Source: Deefgea chitinilytica
GTDB taxonomy: Bacteria; Pseudomonadota; Gammaproteobacteria; Burkholderiales; Chitinibacteraceae
DNA: 64,000 nucleotides
Direction of reading: 5' to 3'
NCBI RefSeq assembly: GCF_016881405.1
Contig: NZ_WOFE01000006.1
Location: 81,501-145,500 of the forward strand
Shown: positions 44,698-54,284 of the stretch, one piece after another
Layout of the letters: every line of letters starts with the position of its first letter
How positions within the stretch are numbered: the first letter of the stretch is position 1
The notes under the pieces: model-generated
Databases searched by the model: none
Seen by the model: the letters and a program-made list of their open reading frames with translations, nothing else
What the model was told of the DNA's origin: nothing
Program-made: the position numbers and the translations under genes

Positions 44698-45147
44698 ATG
44701 AAAATTATTTCTACAGAAGAATTTAATAGCTACAGAACAGCTAAATTGGGTTTGGTAAACAGAGTTATTAATTTTACATTCCAATATATACCTGTTTTAA
44801 ATGTATTAATTAAGTACTTGCTACATTTAGATTTACCAAGGACTAATCTGAATGGACTTAGGCTAGGACATCCCTTTGGTATTGTTATTAATCCAGGTTG
44901 TAGTTTGGGAAAAAATATCACTATTTTCCAAGGCGTGACTTTAGGAAGTAAGCGGACTGGTTCGCACGCAGGTGCTCCGATAATAGCTGATAATGTGATT
45001 GTATTTCCTAATTCAGTAATTATTGGTCGTATAAGTATTGGCAAAAATGCTGTAATAGGCGCAGGTTCAATTGTAGTTAGTGATGTCCCTGATTTTGCAG
45101 TTGTTGCAGGCAATCCTGCTGTAGTAATTGGAATGCAAGGTAAATAA
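44698..45147 (+). CDS. Serine acetyltransferase-like hexapeptide acyltransferase
   Basis: The 149-residue protein has left-handed beta-helix hexapeptide repeats from about residue 55 ([20 protein letters not shown], then [20 protein letters not shown]). His in the segment SHAGAP is in the catalytic position of CysE-like enzymes. The N-terminal CysE helical domain is missing, so an exopolysaccharide O-acetyltransferase is more likely than cysteine synthesis. It is much more AT-rich than gmd and fcl on both sides. No ribosome binding site is visible; a hairpin ends just before the ATG. Confidence 0.8.
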   Translation: MKIISTEEFNSYRTAKLGLVNRVINFTFQYIPVLNVLIKYLLHLDLPRTNLNGLRLGHPFGIVINPGCSLGKNITIFQGVTLGSKRTGSHAGAPIIADNVIVFPNSVIIGRISIGKNAVIGAGSIVVSDVPDFAVVAGNPAVVIGMQGK

Positions 45148-45148
45148 A

Positions 45149-46117
45149 ATGACATATTTTAATAAAGATGCTCGTATTTATGTAGCAGGTCACCGTGGCA
45201 TGGTGGGGGGGGCTATTGTGCGCGAGCTCAACAAGCTTGGCTTTCACAATATTGTGACCCGTACTCACGCTGAGCTAGATTTAACCAATCAAGCTGCCGT
45301 GAATGAATTTTTTGCCAGCGAAAAACCTACCCACGTGTTTTTGGCTGCAGCCAAAGTGGGCGGGATTCATGCTAATAATGTCTATCGCGGTGAATTTATT
45401 TACCAGAATCTAATGATTCAAAATAATGTAATTCACTCTGCCTACCAGTATGGTGTGGATCGCTTAATGTTTTTGGGGTCTAGCTGCATATACCCTAAAG
45501 AGTGCCCGCAACCGATCAAAGAAGAGTACCTACTCACCGGCCCATTAGAGCAAACCAATCAACCGTATGCGTTAGCCAAAATTGCTGGCATTGAAATGTG
45601 CTGGAGTTACAACCGCCAATACGGCACCAAATACATCGCTGTAATGCCAACTAATTTATACGGCCCTGGCGATAACTATCACCCAGAAAATAGCCATGTG
45701 ATTCCTGCGCTAATCCGCAAAGCGCATGAAGCCAAAATCAGTGGCGCTACCGAGATGATGGTATGGGGCAGCGGTACGCCGCGCCGTGAATTCTTGTACT
45801 GCGAAGACATGGCCGCCGCCTGCGTTTACCTAGCTAATCTTCCGGCAGAACAGTACGCAACGCTACTAAACGACCAACAGCCACCACTGGTGAATATCGG
45901 CGTGGGTGAAGACATGACCATCCGTGAATTAGCGCAAACAATTTGTGATGTGGTTGGCTTTGAGGGCGAGTTGGTATTTGATGCGAGCAAGCCTGATGGC
46001 ACGATGCGCAAGCTACAGGATGTGAGTAAATTGCATGCGATGGGTTGGAAGGCAAATACAGATTTCGTTTCTGGTTTAGCAACTGCGTATCAAGAATTTC
46101 AAAAGCACACCGCATGA
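45149..46117 (+). CDS. fcl: GDP-L-fucose synthase
   Basis: The enzyme epimerises and reduces GDP-4-keto-6-deoxymannose to GDP-L-fucose. 322 residues from ATG 45149 (AAGG eight bases upstream). Markers: [14 protein letters not shown] cofactor site, [15 protein letters not shown], catalytic YALAK and NLYGPGDNY. It completes the fucose pathway with gmd, from which it is separated only by the acetyltransferase gene. Confidence 0.95.
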   Translation: MTYFNKDARIYVAGHRGMVGGAIVRELNKLGFHNIVTRTHAELDLTNQAAVNEFFASEKPTHVFLAAAKVGGIHANNVYRGEFIYQNLMIQNNVIHSAYQYGVDRLMFLGSSCIYPKECPQPIKEEYLLTGPLEQTNQPYALAKIAGIEMCWSYNRQYGTKYIAVMPTNLYGPGDNYHPENSHVIPALIRKAHEAKISGATEMMVWGSGTPRREFLYCEDMAAACVYLANLPAEQYATLLNDQQPPLVNIGVGEDMTIRELAQTICDVVGFEGELVFDASKPDGTMRKLQDVSKLHAMGWKANTDFVSGLATAYQEFQKHTA

Positions 46118-46159
46118 AAAAATTAGGTAACTTAAACGCACCAATTAGAAGTGGTTTAA

Positions 46160-47482
46160 ATGATTAAGAAATTATCCAATGGTTTTTTCATTGGAAATAC
46201 CGCCCAGGCCGGTTTGCAGTTTCTAATGATTCCACTTCTAGTTAGTGAGCTCGGTGCGGTTGAATATGGCCGTTGGGGACTTTTAGAACCTATTATTTTT
46301 ATTTTTGCATTGATTGCGCAGTTTGGTTGCAACTGGGGAATGATAAAACTCGTTAATCAAGATGGCGTTTCGGTTAATGTCGCATTACGGTTAAGTTTTA
46401 AACAAGTTGTCTTTCCATTGTTATTTTCAGCGTTAGCTGCAGCAATTTGGGCTTGGTTTTATTTTCCTAATACGATTATTTTTTTAATTTTCCCATTGGT
46501 TATTGCTGTAGAAACTTGTTTAGGATTAGGCTTAGCTGCGGCACGTTCATCATTAAATAGCGGAGCTTATGCCCTCGCTATATTGATTAAATTTGGCCTA
46601 CTAGCAGCGTTTGCTAGTTTAAATAAAATATTAGTCAATCCTTGGGTGAGTACAGCAGAGCAATTTCTATCTGTTTATTTGATATGTACTGGTTTTTCGG
46701 CAATTGCGGCTGTGTTAAGTATTATTTATCAAACTAGAAAAACAAATTCAACTTCTCTTGATGGTTTAAATATAAGCAAATTGGCGGATAGCTCCAGGGT
46801 ATATGGCCTCCCTTTGCTATTTTCAAGTTTACTAGTTGCAGTAATGAATAATGCAGATCGTTTTCTTGTGTCTGGATTGCTTGATCCTAAGACACTTGGT
46901 ATTTATGTAATAGCGTTAAAGCTTGCTGGTGCCTTGAATTTTCTAATCACACCGATTGCACTTTGGTGGCCAACCGCGCGATTTCAGCATTTAAAAGATG
47001 ATGACCTAGGTCAGGCATTTTTCTCAGATATGGCGATCAAATTTGTTGCCGGTTTTTCCATAGCTGGTTCATTACTATGGCTTTTATCACCATTTCTGAT
47101 TCCTTATTTTGCGGCAGGTATTCAAATTGATTCGCTTGTTTTATGCTTTCTTATTATGGCGGTAGTCATACGTGCTATAGAGCCAAGTTTAAATATTGGC
47201 TTATTGCAAGAAGGGAAGACACACTTACTTGTTTATGTCACTGGATTTTTCGCGATCTTTCAAGTGGTAATAGGTTATATCTTTGTGCTTCAATTTGGTG
47301 TTTTAGGCGCGGCTGGATCGTTTATGGTGTCATCACTGTTGAGTGTATTGACCTTACATTGTTGGTCTCAAAAGATTATTAGATTTAATTTTCCATATGT
47401 AAAAATGTTGACTTGGATTGGTTCCGTTTGCTTGGCAACTTTTTTTGTGCATCGATTTTTAATTTCAATCTATTCATCGTGA
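46160..47482 (+). CDS. Wzx-type oligosaccharide flippase
   Basis: Polytopic inner-membrane protein of 440 residues with about 12-14 hydrophobic helices in the MATE/PST arrangement. The N-terminus FFIGNTAQAGLQFLMIPLLV and the central MNNADRFLVSGLLDPKTLGIY are typical of PST flippases. It probably flips the undecaprenyl-linked repeat unit across the membrane. Strongly AT-rich, as common for Wzx. Only a weak ribosome binding site is seen. Confidence 0.85.
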   Translation: MIKKLSNGFFIGNTAQAGLQFLMIPLLVSELGAVEYGRWGLLEPIIFIFALIAQFGCNWGMIKLVNQDGVSVNVALRLSFKQVVFPLLFSALAAAIWAWFYFPNTIIFLIFPLVIAVETCLGLGLAAARSSLNSGAYALAILIKFGLLAAFASLNKILVNPWVSTAEQFLSVYLICTGFSAIAAVLSIIYQTRKTNSTSLDGLNISKLADSSRVYGLPLLFSSLLVAVMNNADRFLVSGLLDPKTLGIYVIALKLAGALNFLITPIALWWPTARFQHLKDDDLGQAFFSDMAIKFVAGFSIAGSLLWLLSPFLIPYFAAGIQIDSLVLCFLIMAVVIRAIEPSLNIGLLQEGKTHLLVYVTGFFAIFQVVIGYIFVLQFGVLGAAGSFMVSSLLSVLTLHCWSQKIIRFNFPYVKMLTWIGSVCLATFFVHRFLISIYSS

Positions 47483-47522
47483 AATCTGGTGATATTCTTA
47501 TTTTTTCTATAGATATAGCGAG

Positions 47523-48800
47523 ATGATTTTAGCAATGACTCCAAAAAGCAAAGCATCTTTTTTAAATTATTTCTTAGTTACTGCTATGTTTTTTATGGCG
47601 GTTGACTTGCGCGTTTTCTCGGGATTTTCTGGGTTTGTAAGTTTTACAGTTCTTGAATTGCTGATATACGTAGGTTGTGCGTATATTTTTTTATCGCTCG
47701 TTGCAAATCCTTATTCTTATTGGCAAAGGATTAAAAATTCTTTACAAGCTGCTCGTCCATTAATTATTTTTCTAGTTTTTGCAACTATTGCGACATTTCT
47801 TGCTCTGCTCAGCGGTAGGATCGATGGCTTACAGTTATTTAAAGATTTATTACCTTCAATACTTTTAGCATTGATTCTGGTGTTTGCTGTCGATGATATA
47901 AATCAACTTAAAAAATTAACCATAATTTTTGTGTTAGTTGGTTTTGTTAGTGCATTGCTTGGCGTTTCTCAAGGACTTCTTGGTGGCCCATATCCTTTTC
48001 CGGTTGATATTTCATCTCTAGGTAAAATGGGTTTGGATGGTAAAGTTCTTACCGGTAATGTTGCAATTGGATTTTTTAGACATCCAAATGGTTTAGGTGT
48101 TTATTTAGTCCCCATTTTTGTTGGTTTTTTTGTAGCATTATTTAGTGATTTAACGGTAGTTAAAAAAATATTTTGTTTTTTTTCTTTGCTGTTAGTTTGT
48201 ATTGTTTTTTATTATGCTCAGGTTAAAGGGGCTTTTGCTTGGAGTTTGATTGGCGGTTTAAGTGGATTGGCGATTTTAAAATTTGGCGATAAATTATCTA
48301 TTTGGATTTTAGCTCTTTTCCCTGGTATTATTTTTATTATTGTTTATGCTTCATTGACCTCTAATGAGCAAACGTTATCAACAATGCAAACTCGATACCA
48401 GTTATGGCAAGCTGCAATGTATGTTTTTTCTAGATTTGATCTTAATTTTTTTGTTGGATCTTTGAGAGAGGAAATGTATACAGCAACAAATTATTTCACC
48501 ATGGGGCGGTTTCCTTACCCAAATGCACATAATGCCTATTTGAATATTGTTATAAATTATGGTGTTTTAGCATTATTGGCATATGTGTTTATGATTGTTC
48601 ATGTGGTAAAGTCTTGCCCGTCAATTTCGCCAAATATGTCTATATACAATGCTGCATATAAAGGTGCTTTTTTGGGGTTGTTAGGGCAGAACTTTTTTGA
48701 ACCTACTGCAGAGGGGGTTTTGGTGCAATCACAGTTTTATATATTGGTTGCTGCTATTTTGATAGTTAAGAAATTACAAAAGGTCAAGAGCCATGGGTAA
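47523..48800 (+). CDS. Wzy-type polymerase / O-antigen ligase-like membrane protein
   Basis: The 425-residue polytopic protein has about 11-12 helices. The large periplasmic loop near residues 270-340 contains MQTRYQLWQAAMYVF and RFPYPNAHNAYLNIVINYGV, the H-N-x-Y-L segment characteristic of the O-antigen ligase/Wzy superfamily. Adjacent to the flippase, polymerase is favoured. The ATG at 47523 or 47535 could be the start. It overlaps the next gene by eight bases. Confidence 0.82.
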   Translation: MILAMTPKSKASFLNYFLVTAMFFMAVDLRVFSGFSGFVSFTVLELLIYVGCAYIFLSLVANPYSYWQRIKNSLQAARPLIIFLVFATIATFLALLSGRIDGLQLFKDLLPSILLALILVFAVDDINQLKKLTIIFVLVGFVSALLGVSQGLLGGPYPFPVDISSLGKMGLDGKVLTGNVAIGFFRHPNGLGVYLVPIFVGFFVALFSDLTVVKKIFCFFSLLLVCIVFYYAQVKGAFAWSLIGGLSGLAILKFGDKLSIWILALFPGIIFIIVYASLTSNEQTLSTMQTRYQLWQAAMYVFSRFDLNFFVGSLREEMYTATNYFTMGRFPYPNAHNAYLNIVINYGVLALLAYVFMIVHVVKSCPSISPNMSIYNAAYKGAFLGLLGQNFFEPTAEGVLVQSQFYILVAAILIVKKLQKVKSHG

Positions 48801-49911
48801 GAATGTATTGGTTTTTCGAATGGTAATGCCTTTTAAGTCTGAGGTCTTTATTAGAGAGCAGGCTGGTAATATGTCTAATTTTCAAGTTAGCTATATTTGT
48901 CGTGATCTAATTGGAGATTTTGGTGGTACTGTTTGTTCTATTCCTGCAGAGAAAAAAACTCAGCGCTATCTGTTCACACTTTTAAGACAATCTTTGCTAT
49001 TAAAACGCTTCTCTGAAAAAAAACAGGCTAGCATTATTCATGCTCATTTTTTACCTGATGCGGTAATGATATTGCCGATTGCAAAGCAACTAGGCTTGCC
49101 ACTAATTGCCACTAGTCATGGGTTTGATTCGCAAATGAGTCGTTGTTCACAATTAAAAACATTAAAGCCTACAAACATTCAATTTCTATTGCATGAGCAA
49201 TCATTATATCGTGAAGCAACTTCATTTATTGCTGTCTCTAATTTTATTCGCGGGAAAATGATTGATCGCGGCGTAGCTCCTGAGAAAATATATACACACT
49301 ATATTGGTGTGGACACAAAGAAGTTTAATTTGTGTGATATTGAAGGGCGATTTGTTTTAAATGTATCACGTCATGTCAAGTGGAAAGGTATTGATGTTTT
49401 ATTACGCGCTTTTGCTAAAACACCACAAGATTGGAAATTAATTCAGATTGGTGCCGGCCCTGAAACGGAGGCTTTGCAGCAATTGACGAAAGAATTAAAT
49501 ATTCAAGATCGAGTTCAGTGGCTGGGTGCACAAGATCATTCTGAGGTGATCCGATTAATGCGTGAGTGTGCTGTTTACGTGCAGGCTAGTTTACCTGATA
49601 GTAATGGCCAAACAGAAGGTTTTGGAATGGTATTGTTGGAAGCTGCGGCATCAGGAGTTCCCGTTATTGCTAGTCGTAGCGGTGGTATGCCTGAAGCGAT
49701 GGTAGAAAATGAAACTGGTTTTCTTTTTGAGCCGGGCGATGCTGAAGAATTATCATTAAAACTAAATCATATGCTGGCATTAGACACTTATTCACGCCGT
49801 GCAATAGGGCTTGCAGGTCGTCATTTTGCCGAAACATTAGATATTCGTAGCCAAGCGATTAAACTTGAGAAAATATATGATGAAACAATTAGTAAATTTA
49901 AGTCACGCTAA
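48793..49911 (+). CDS. Glycosyltransferase family 4
   Basis: Cytoplasmic GT-B enzyme of 372 residues. The N-lobe carries IIHAHFLPDAVMILPIAKQL; the donor-binding C-lobe has NVSRHVKWKGIDVLLRAFAK and the E-x7-E motif EGFGMVLLEAAASGVPVIAS. It probably adds one sugar of the repeat unit. Overlaps both neighbours. Sugar specificity cannot be read. Confidence 0.88.
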   Translation: MGKNVLVFRMVMPFKSEVFIREQAGNMSNFQVSYICRDLIGDFGGTVCSIPAEKKTQRYLFTLLRQSLLLKRFSEKKQASIIHAHFLPDAVMILPIAKQLGLPLIATSHGFDSQMSRCSQLKTLKPTNIQFLLHEQSLYREATSFIAVSNFIRGKMIDRGVAPEKIYTHYIGVDTKKFNLCDIEGRFVLNVSRHVKWKGIDVLLRAFAKTPQDWKLIQIGAGPETEALQQLTKELNIQDRVQWLGAQDHSEVIRLMRECAVYVQASLPDSNGQTEGFGMVLLEAAASGVPVIASRSGGMPEAMVENETGFLFEPGDAEELSLKLNHMLALDTYSRRAIGLAGRHFAETLDIRSQAIKLEKIYDETISKFKSR

Positions 49912-51223
49912 ATGGATGGCCATACTGGCTATTTTAATCTCATTTGCCGTTGTTTTTTCTATTGCTGCTAGTAATGATCCATTGGATTTAGCAAAGACAA
50001 ATGCTTCGTCATTGGTCCCTATGCCAAAAATTACAATTCCTCCACGTGCTACAAAGTTAGTAAGTGCTGAGAGCTTTGGTATTCATATTCACCGCCCTAA
50101 ATTAAATGAACCCTGGCCATTAAAAGGAGCTGGCAGTTGGCGTTTATGGGATGTTTATTTGGGGTGGCGAGATATACAACCTAAAATGGGCGTGTTTGTA
50201 TTTTCCAAGCTTGATTCGATTGTAGCCTATGCAAATAAAAATAATATTAAATTAGTTTTACCACTTGGAAATACACCGCAATGGGCATCTGCTCGACCGC
50301 AGGAAACTTGTGCATACGGATTAGGTTGTGCAGCAGAGCCGAGTAATATGATGTTCTGGCGTTTGTATGTTCGCACGATTGCAAATCGATATGCGGGTAA
50401 AATTTTTGAGTATGAATTATTGAATGAAGTGAATTTAAAGCCTTTTTGGTCCGGTGATATGAGCAAATTGTTAGAAATGCAAAAAATTGCTTATGAGGAA
50501 ATTAAGGCAGTAAATCCAAATAATATTCTAATTGGTCCTAGCATGACTGGTAACGCCGAAGCTGAGTTATCAAAATGGGATGCATATTTAGCTTCGGGGG
50601 CAACACAGTATATGGATGTCGCTTCTTATCATTTATATGTTCCGAAAAGTAACCCAGAAACGGCTTATGGACTTACTGAACGTTTATTTTCTATCATGCA
50701 ACAAAATGGTATTGCTAATAAGCCATTATTTAATACCGAATCAGGCTGGTTAATTAAAAACATGCAAGGTCCTGAAATTCCAACTTCCTATTCTGCAGAA
50801 TGGTTACGTTTGGATCAGGATTTAGCAATGGCTTATGTTGTGCGTGCACAGGTATTAGCTTTCACCCAAGGTATTCAGCGTTATTATTGGTATTCATTAG
50901 ATCATACAAATATGGGTTTAATAGAGCCGCTATCATTTAATAAAAAAGCAGCAGGATTTGCTTATAATACGTTGGCGTCTCAGTTAGTTGCTACACAGCC
51001 AATGGGTTGTGATTTATCACGTCTACCTATATGGGTTTGTACTTTTAAGATGCAATCAGGAAAAAATAAATATTTGGTTTGGTCTACTTCAGATGCTAAG
51101 TCCAATTTTGATTTTTCATTTATTGCGCCTCTGTCAAAACGTATTGATTTTCCTCTTGGTGTTGAGGAGGATTTACGAGGTAATACGTTGTTAATCGGCC
51201 AAGTTCCGGTGATTTTGCAATGA
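49877..51223 (+). CDS. PslG-like glycoside hydrolase (GH39-like)
   Basis: The 448-residue protein has one N-terminal anchor or signal (about 13-31), so it acts in the periplasm or at the membrane. A TIM-barrel hydrolase follows. Glu184 in ELLNEVNLKP is the expected acid/base and Glu288 in FNTESGW the expected nucleophile. In Pseudomonas, PslG of this type trims Psl polysaccharide. The ATG at 49877 is preferred over the TTG at 49865. It is inserted between glycosyltransferases and overlaps both, so it should act on the polymer made here. Confidence 0.78.
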   Translation: MMKQLVNLSHAKWMAILAILISFAVVFSIAASNDPLDLAKTNASSLVPMPKITIPPRATKLVSAESFGIHIHRPKLNEPWPLKGAGSWRLWDVYLGWRDIQPKMGVFVFSKLDSIVAYANKNNIKLVLPLGNTPQWASARPQETCAYGLGCAAEPSNMMFWRLYVRTIANRYAGKIFEYELLNEVNLKPFWSGDMSKLLEMQKIAYEEIKAVNPNNILIGPSMTGNAEAELSKWDAYLASGATQYMDVASYHLYVPKSNPETAYGLTERLFSIMQQNGIANKPLFNTESGWLIKNMQGPEIPTSYSAEWLRLDQDLAMAYVVRAQVLAFTQGIQRYYWYSLDHTNMGLIEPLSFNKKAAGFAYNTLASQLVATQPMGCDLSRLPIWVCTFKMQSGKNKYLVWSTSDAKSNFDFSFIAPLSKRIDFPLGVEEDLRGNTLLIGQVPVILQ

Positions 51224-52338
51224 AGAATGTTCTTGTTATTCAGCGTCGTATGACTCATTATCGGATCAAACTTTTTGACCTGATGCGTGAAAATTTAGTA
51301 TCTCAAGGTGTCGTTCTTGGTGTTGTTTATGGGCAGGCAGCACAGTCAGAGTTATCCAAAAGAGATTCTGCAGAACTTTCATGGGGTACATTTGCAAAAA
51401 ATAAATATTTATTAGAAGGTCGATTGTGCTGGCAATCGATTGGTATGCATATAGCAAAAAGTGATTTAGTCATTGTTACTCAGGAAAATAAATTATTGAG
51501 TAATTATCCTCTTTTGTTGGGTCGTCGGCACTACAAACTCGCTTTTTGGGGGCATGGCGGTAACTTGCAAGCCGCCAATCCGAACAGCTTAAAAGAGCGT
51601 TTTAAGCGCTGGACCACCAATCAAGTGGATTGGTGGTTTGCTTATACCCAAATGAGCGTGGGTTTGGTGCAGCAATGTGGTTTTCCGACAGAGCGCATTA
51701 CTGATTTAGAAAATGCCGTTGATACGACTGAATTGCTTGAGCAGCAGTCGACCATTTCATCCACTGAGATCGATCAATTAAAGCAGAACTTGGGCATTAA
51801 TCATGGTCAGGTTGGCTTATATCTTGGCTCTTTGTATGAAGAAAAACGTTTAGATTTTCTTTTTGCCGCCGCGCAACGCTTGAAACAGCAAGTTCCACAT
51901 TTTCATCTGGTGATTGTGGGTGATGGTCCGATGCGCCCCGAGGTCGAGGTCTTTTGCGCGGCACACCCTGACTGGTGCCACTATGTTGGCATTCAAAAAG
52001 GGCGCGACAAAATGCTTTATTTATCGTTGGCAAATGTGGTGCTCAATCCAGGTTTAGTGGGATTAGGCATTCTAGACTCCTTCGTTGCTGGCGTACCCAT
52101 GGCAACGACTGATTGCGGTTTGCACTCACCCGAGGTGGCCTATTTAGAAAATGGCGTGAATGGTGTTATGACGGCCAATACCTTGGAGGCCTATGTGGCT
52201 GCGGTTACCCGTATTCTGAGTGATGAGCAATATGCTAGCCAATTGAAACAAAGTGCCAAAGCGGCTGCGGCACATTACACCATTGAGAATATGGCCAATA
52301 ATTTCTGTGCGGGCATTTTGCAGGCGTTAAAATCATGA
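51220..52338 (+). CDS. Glycosyltransferase family 4 (composition mosaic)
   Basis: The 372-residue GT-B enzyme has VQRRMTHYRIKLFDLMREN at its N-terminus and the donor-site region GLYLGSLYEEKRLDFLFAAA, IVGDGPMRPEVE and NPGLVGLGILDSFVAGVPM. The terminal E-x7-E is replaced by a GLGILD segment. The first about 100 codons are AT-rich like the upstream genes, while from about 51530 the DNA is visibly GC-richer, which suggests a recombination junction inside the gene. Overlaps neighbours by four bases. Confidence 0.85.
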   Translation: MKNVLVIQRRMTHYRIKLFDLMRENLVSQGVVLGVVYGQAAQSELSKRDSAELSWGTFAKNKYLLEGRLCWQSIGMHIAKSDLVIVTQENKLLSNYPLLLGRRHYKLAFWGHGGNLQAANPNSLKERFKRWTTNQVDWWFAYTQMSVGLVQQCGFPTERITDLENAVDTTELLEQQSTISSTEIDQLKQNLGINHGQVGLYLGSLYEEKRLDFLFAAAQRLKQQVPHFHLVIVGDGPMRPEVEVFCAAHPDWCHYVGIQKGRDKMLYLSLANVVLNPGLVGLGILDSFVAGVPMATTDCGLHSPEVAYLENGVNGVMTANTLEAYVAAVTRILSDEQYASQLKQSAKAAAAHYTIENMANNFCAGILQALKS

Positions 52339-53510
52339 GTTTACTACGCGTTTTAGTCGTGCATAACGCCTATCAGCACCGCGGCGGTGAGGATTCGGTG
52401 GTTGATACCGAAATCGCGATGTTGCGCAGCCGAGGCCATGAAGTCGCCCTCTATCAGCGGCATAATGATGATGTAGCTGGCATGAGCAAAATTGAGTTAG
52501 TGCGGAGTACGTTCTGGTCACCCAAGACTTTGGATGATATTGCTTTGCAAGTACGTGATTTTCGCCCTGATGTGATTCATGTACACAATACTTTCCCCTT
52601 GATATCTCCATCGGTTTATCAAGCTGCGCACTTGGCGCGTATTCCTGTGATACAGACTTTGCATAATTTTCGCTTGCTGTGCCCGCAAGCGATGTTTTTG
52701 CGTGATGGCAAAGTATGCGAAGACTGTTTGGGTAAATCGCCGTGGCGAGCTGTAACTCGCCGCTGTTATCGTGGCTCTGTGGCGCAGTCTGGGGTATTGG
52801 CTGGTATGCTTGTATTTAACAGGTTTAGAGGTGTATACGTAAATAAAGTTTCTAAGTACATTACTTTGAGTTCATTTGCAAAAGCTAAATTCGTCCATGG
52901 TGGCTTGCCTGCGAGTCGCTTTGTCATTAAACCCAATTTTGTGCCTGATTTGGCTGTGCCTGATTACAGTTCACCACGCAATAGTTTGTTATTTGTTGGG
53001 CGTTTGTCCGAAGAAAAAGGATTATCTGTTTTAGCGCAAGCATTTAATGCCAAGACGCATGGTGTTTTGCGAGTTGCAGGTACGGGTACTGAATCAGCAC
53101 AGATTGAAGGTTTGGCTGGTGTTGAAATGCTAGGGGCTTTGAAACCGCTCGAAGTGCGTGCTCAGATGGATAGCTCCCTTGCCTTGGTTTTGCCAAGTAT
53201 TTGCTACGAAAACATGCCGATGACTTTGCTTGAGGCGTATGCGGCTGGATTGCCAGTGATTGGTAGCCGCTTGGGCGCTTTGGTCGATTTAATTGAGGAT
53301 GGTGTCACGGGCTTGTTGTTTGAGCCAAGTGATCCGGTTGATTTACAGGCCAAGCTCACTTGGGCGGTGCAAAACCCAGAGGCCATGCTGCAAATGGGAA
53401 AAAATGCGCGCTCGCTGTATTTAGAAAAATACACGCCCGAACAAAACTACGCGCAATTAATTAAAATTTATCAAACTGCAATTGATGAGAAAAAAGGTGC
53501 TTTAGCATAA
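52335..53510 (+). CDS. Glycosyltransferase family 4
   Basis: The 391-residue enzyme begins VLVVHNAYQHRGGEDSVVDT, a segment shared by a group of polysaccharide GT4 enzymes. A cysteine group CPQAM...CEDCLGK...RRCYRG at about 115-145 is typical of that group. The donor site includes LLFVGRLSEEKGLSVLAQAF and the motif ENMPMTLLEAYAAGLPVIGS. A short internal AT-rich stretch occurs around 52800-52900. One-base overlap with the next gene. Confidence 0.88.
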   Translation: MSLLRVLVVHNAYQHRGGEDSVVDTEIAMLRSRGHEVALYQRHNDDVAGMSKIELVRSTFWSPKTLDDIALQVRDFRPDVIHVHNTFPLISPSVYQAAHLARIPVIQTLHNFRLLCPQAMFLRDGKVCEDCLGKSPWRAVTRRCYRGSVAQSGVLAGMLVFNRFRGVYVNKVSKYITLSSFAKAKFVHGGLPASRFVIKPNFVPDLAVPDYSSPRNSLLFVGRLSEEKGLSVLAQAFNAKTHGVLRVAGTGTESAQIEGLAGVEMLGALKPLEVRAQMDSSLALVLPSICYENMPMTLLEAYAAGLPVIGSRLGALVDLIEDGVTGLLFEPSDPVDLQAKLTWAVQNPEAMLQMGKNARSLYLEKYTPEQNYAQLIKIYQTAIDEKKGALA

Positions 53511-54265
53511 TGCGTCAAACAGCCAATGTAATCGGTGCACCGATTGATGTAATTACTTTTGAACGTGCGATTGAGCGTATTTCAGCTTGGTCTCTGGCAC
53601 GTGAATCCCGCTATGTGTGTATTACTAATGTTCATTCGGTTGTCACAGGCGGGCAGGATAATGATTTTGCTGAAGTTTTAGCGCAGGCCGATATGTGTAC
53701 CCCTGATGGTGCACCTGTGGCTTGGTTGATGCGCCAGCAAGGCCACGCAGAGCAAGAGCGAGTGAATGGGCCAGATTTGATGTGGCAGTACTGCGCGCAT
53801 GCAGAGCAAACAGGTGAGTCGTTTTTTCTATTTGGTGGTGAGCAAAAGACACTGGATATTTTGCAGGTGAAATTAGCCAAAGAATTTCCTCGCTTAAAGA
53901 TCGTCGGTGCGATTTCACCTCCGTTTCGTGCGTTGACCGCGCAAGAAGATGCCGCAATTGTCGAGCAAATTAATGCTTCGGGTGCTGGTGTGGTCTGGGT
54001 GAGCTTGGGTTGCCCAAAACAAGAAAAATGGATGGCCGCACATCGCGGCCGAATTCAGGCCGTAATGGTTGGGGTCGGTGCTGCATTTGACTACCACGCT
54101 GGCACGATTGTTCGTGCGCCGTTGTGGATGCAGAAAAACGGCTTGGAATGGTTGCATCGTTTATGTAGCGAGCCACGCCGCTTGTGGAAGCGGTATTTAG
54201 TGACCAATACGCTGTTTGTCGTGAAAGCGGCCAAGCAGATGAATTCAGTTAAACGACATAAATAA
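53510..54265 (+). CDS. WecG/TagA/CpsF-family glycosyltransferase
   Basis: GT26-family enzyme of 251 residues, using undecaprenyl-linked acceptors. Motifs: YVCITNVHSVVTGGQDNDF, MCTPDGAPVAWLMR (catalytic Asp region), RVNGPDLM and VSLGCPKQEKWMAAH. In enterobacteria relatives transfer N-acetylmannosaminuronate; here the donor is unknown. The membrane-proximal basic C-terminus (EPRRLWKRYLVTNTLFV) is typical. Confidence 0.9.
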   Translation: MRQTANVIGAPIDVITFERAIERISAWSLARESRYVCITNVHSVVTGGQDNDFAEVLAQADMCTPDGAPVAWLMRQQGHAEQERVNGPDLMWQYCAHAEQTGESFFLFGGEQKTLDILQVKLAKEFPRLKIVGAISPPFRALTAQEDAAIVEQINASGAGVVWVSLGCPKQEKWMAAHRGRIQAVMVGVGAAFDYHAGTIVRAPLWMQKNGLEWLHRLCSEPRRLWKRYLVTNTLFVVKAAKQMNSVKRHK

Positions 54266-54284
54266 TTACTCGACGGGTGTTTGA

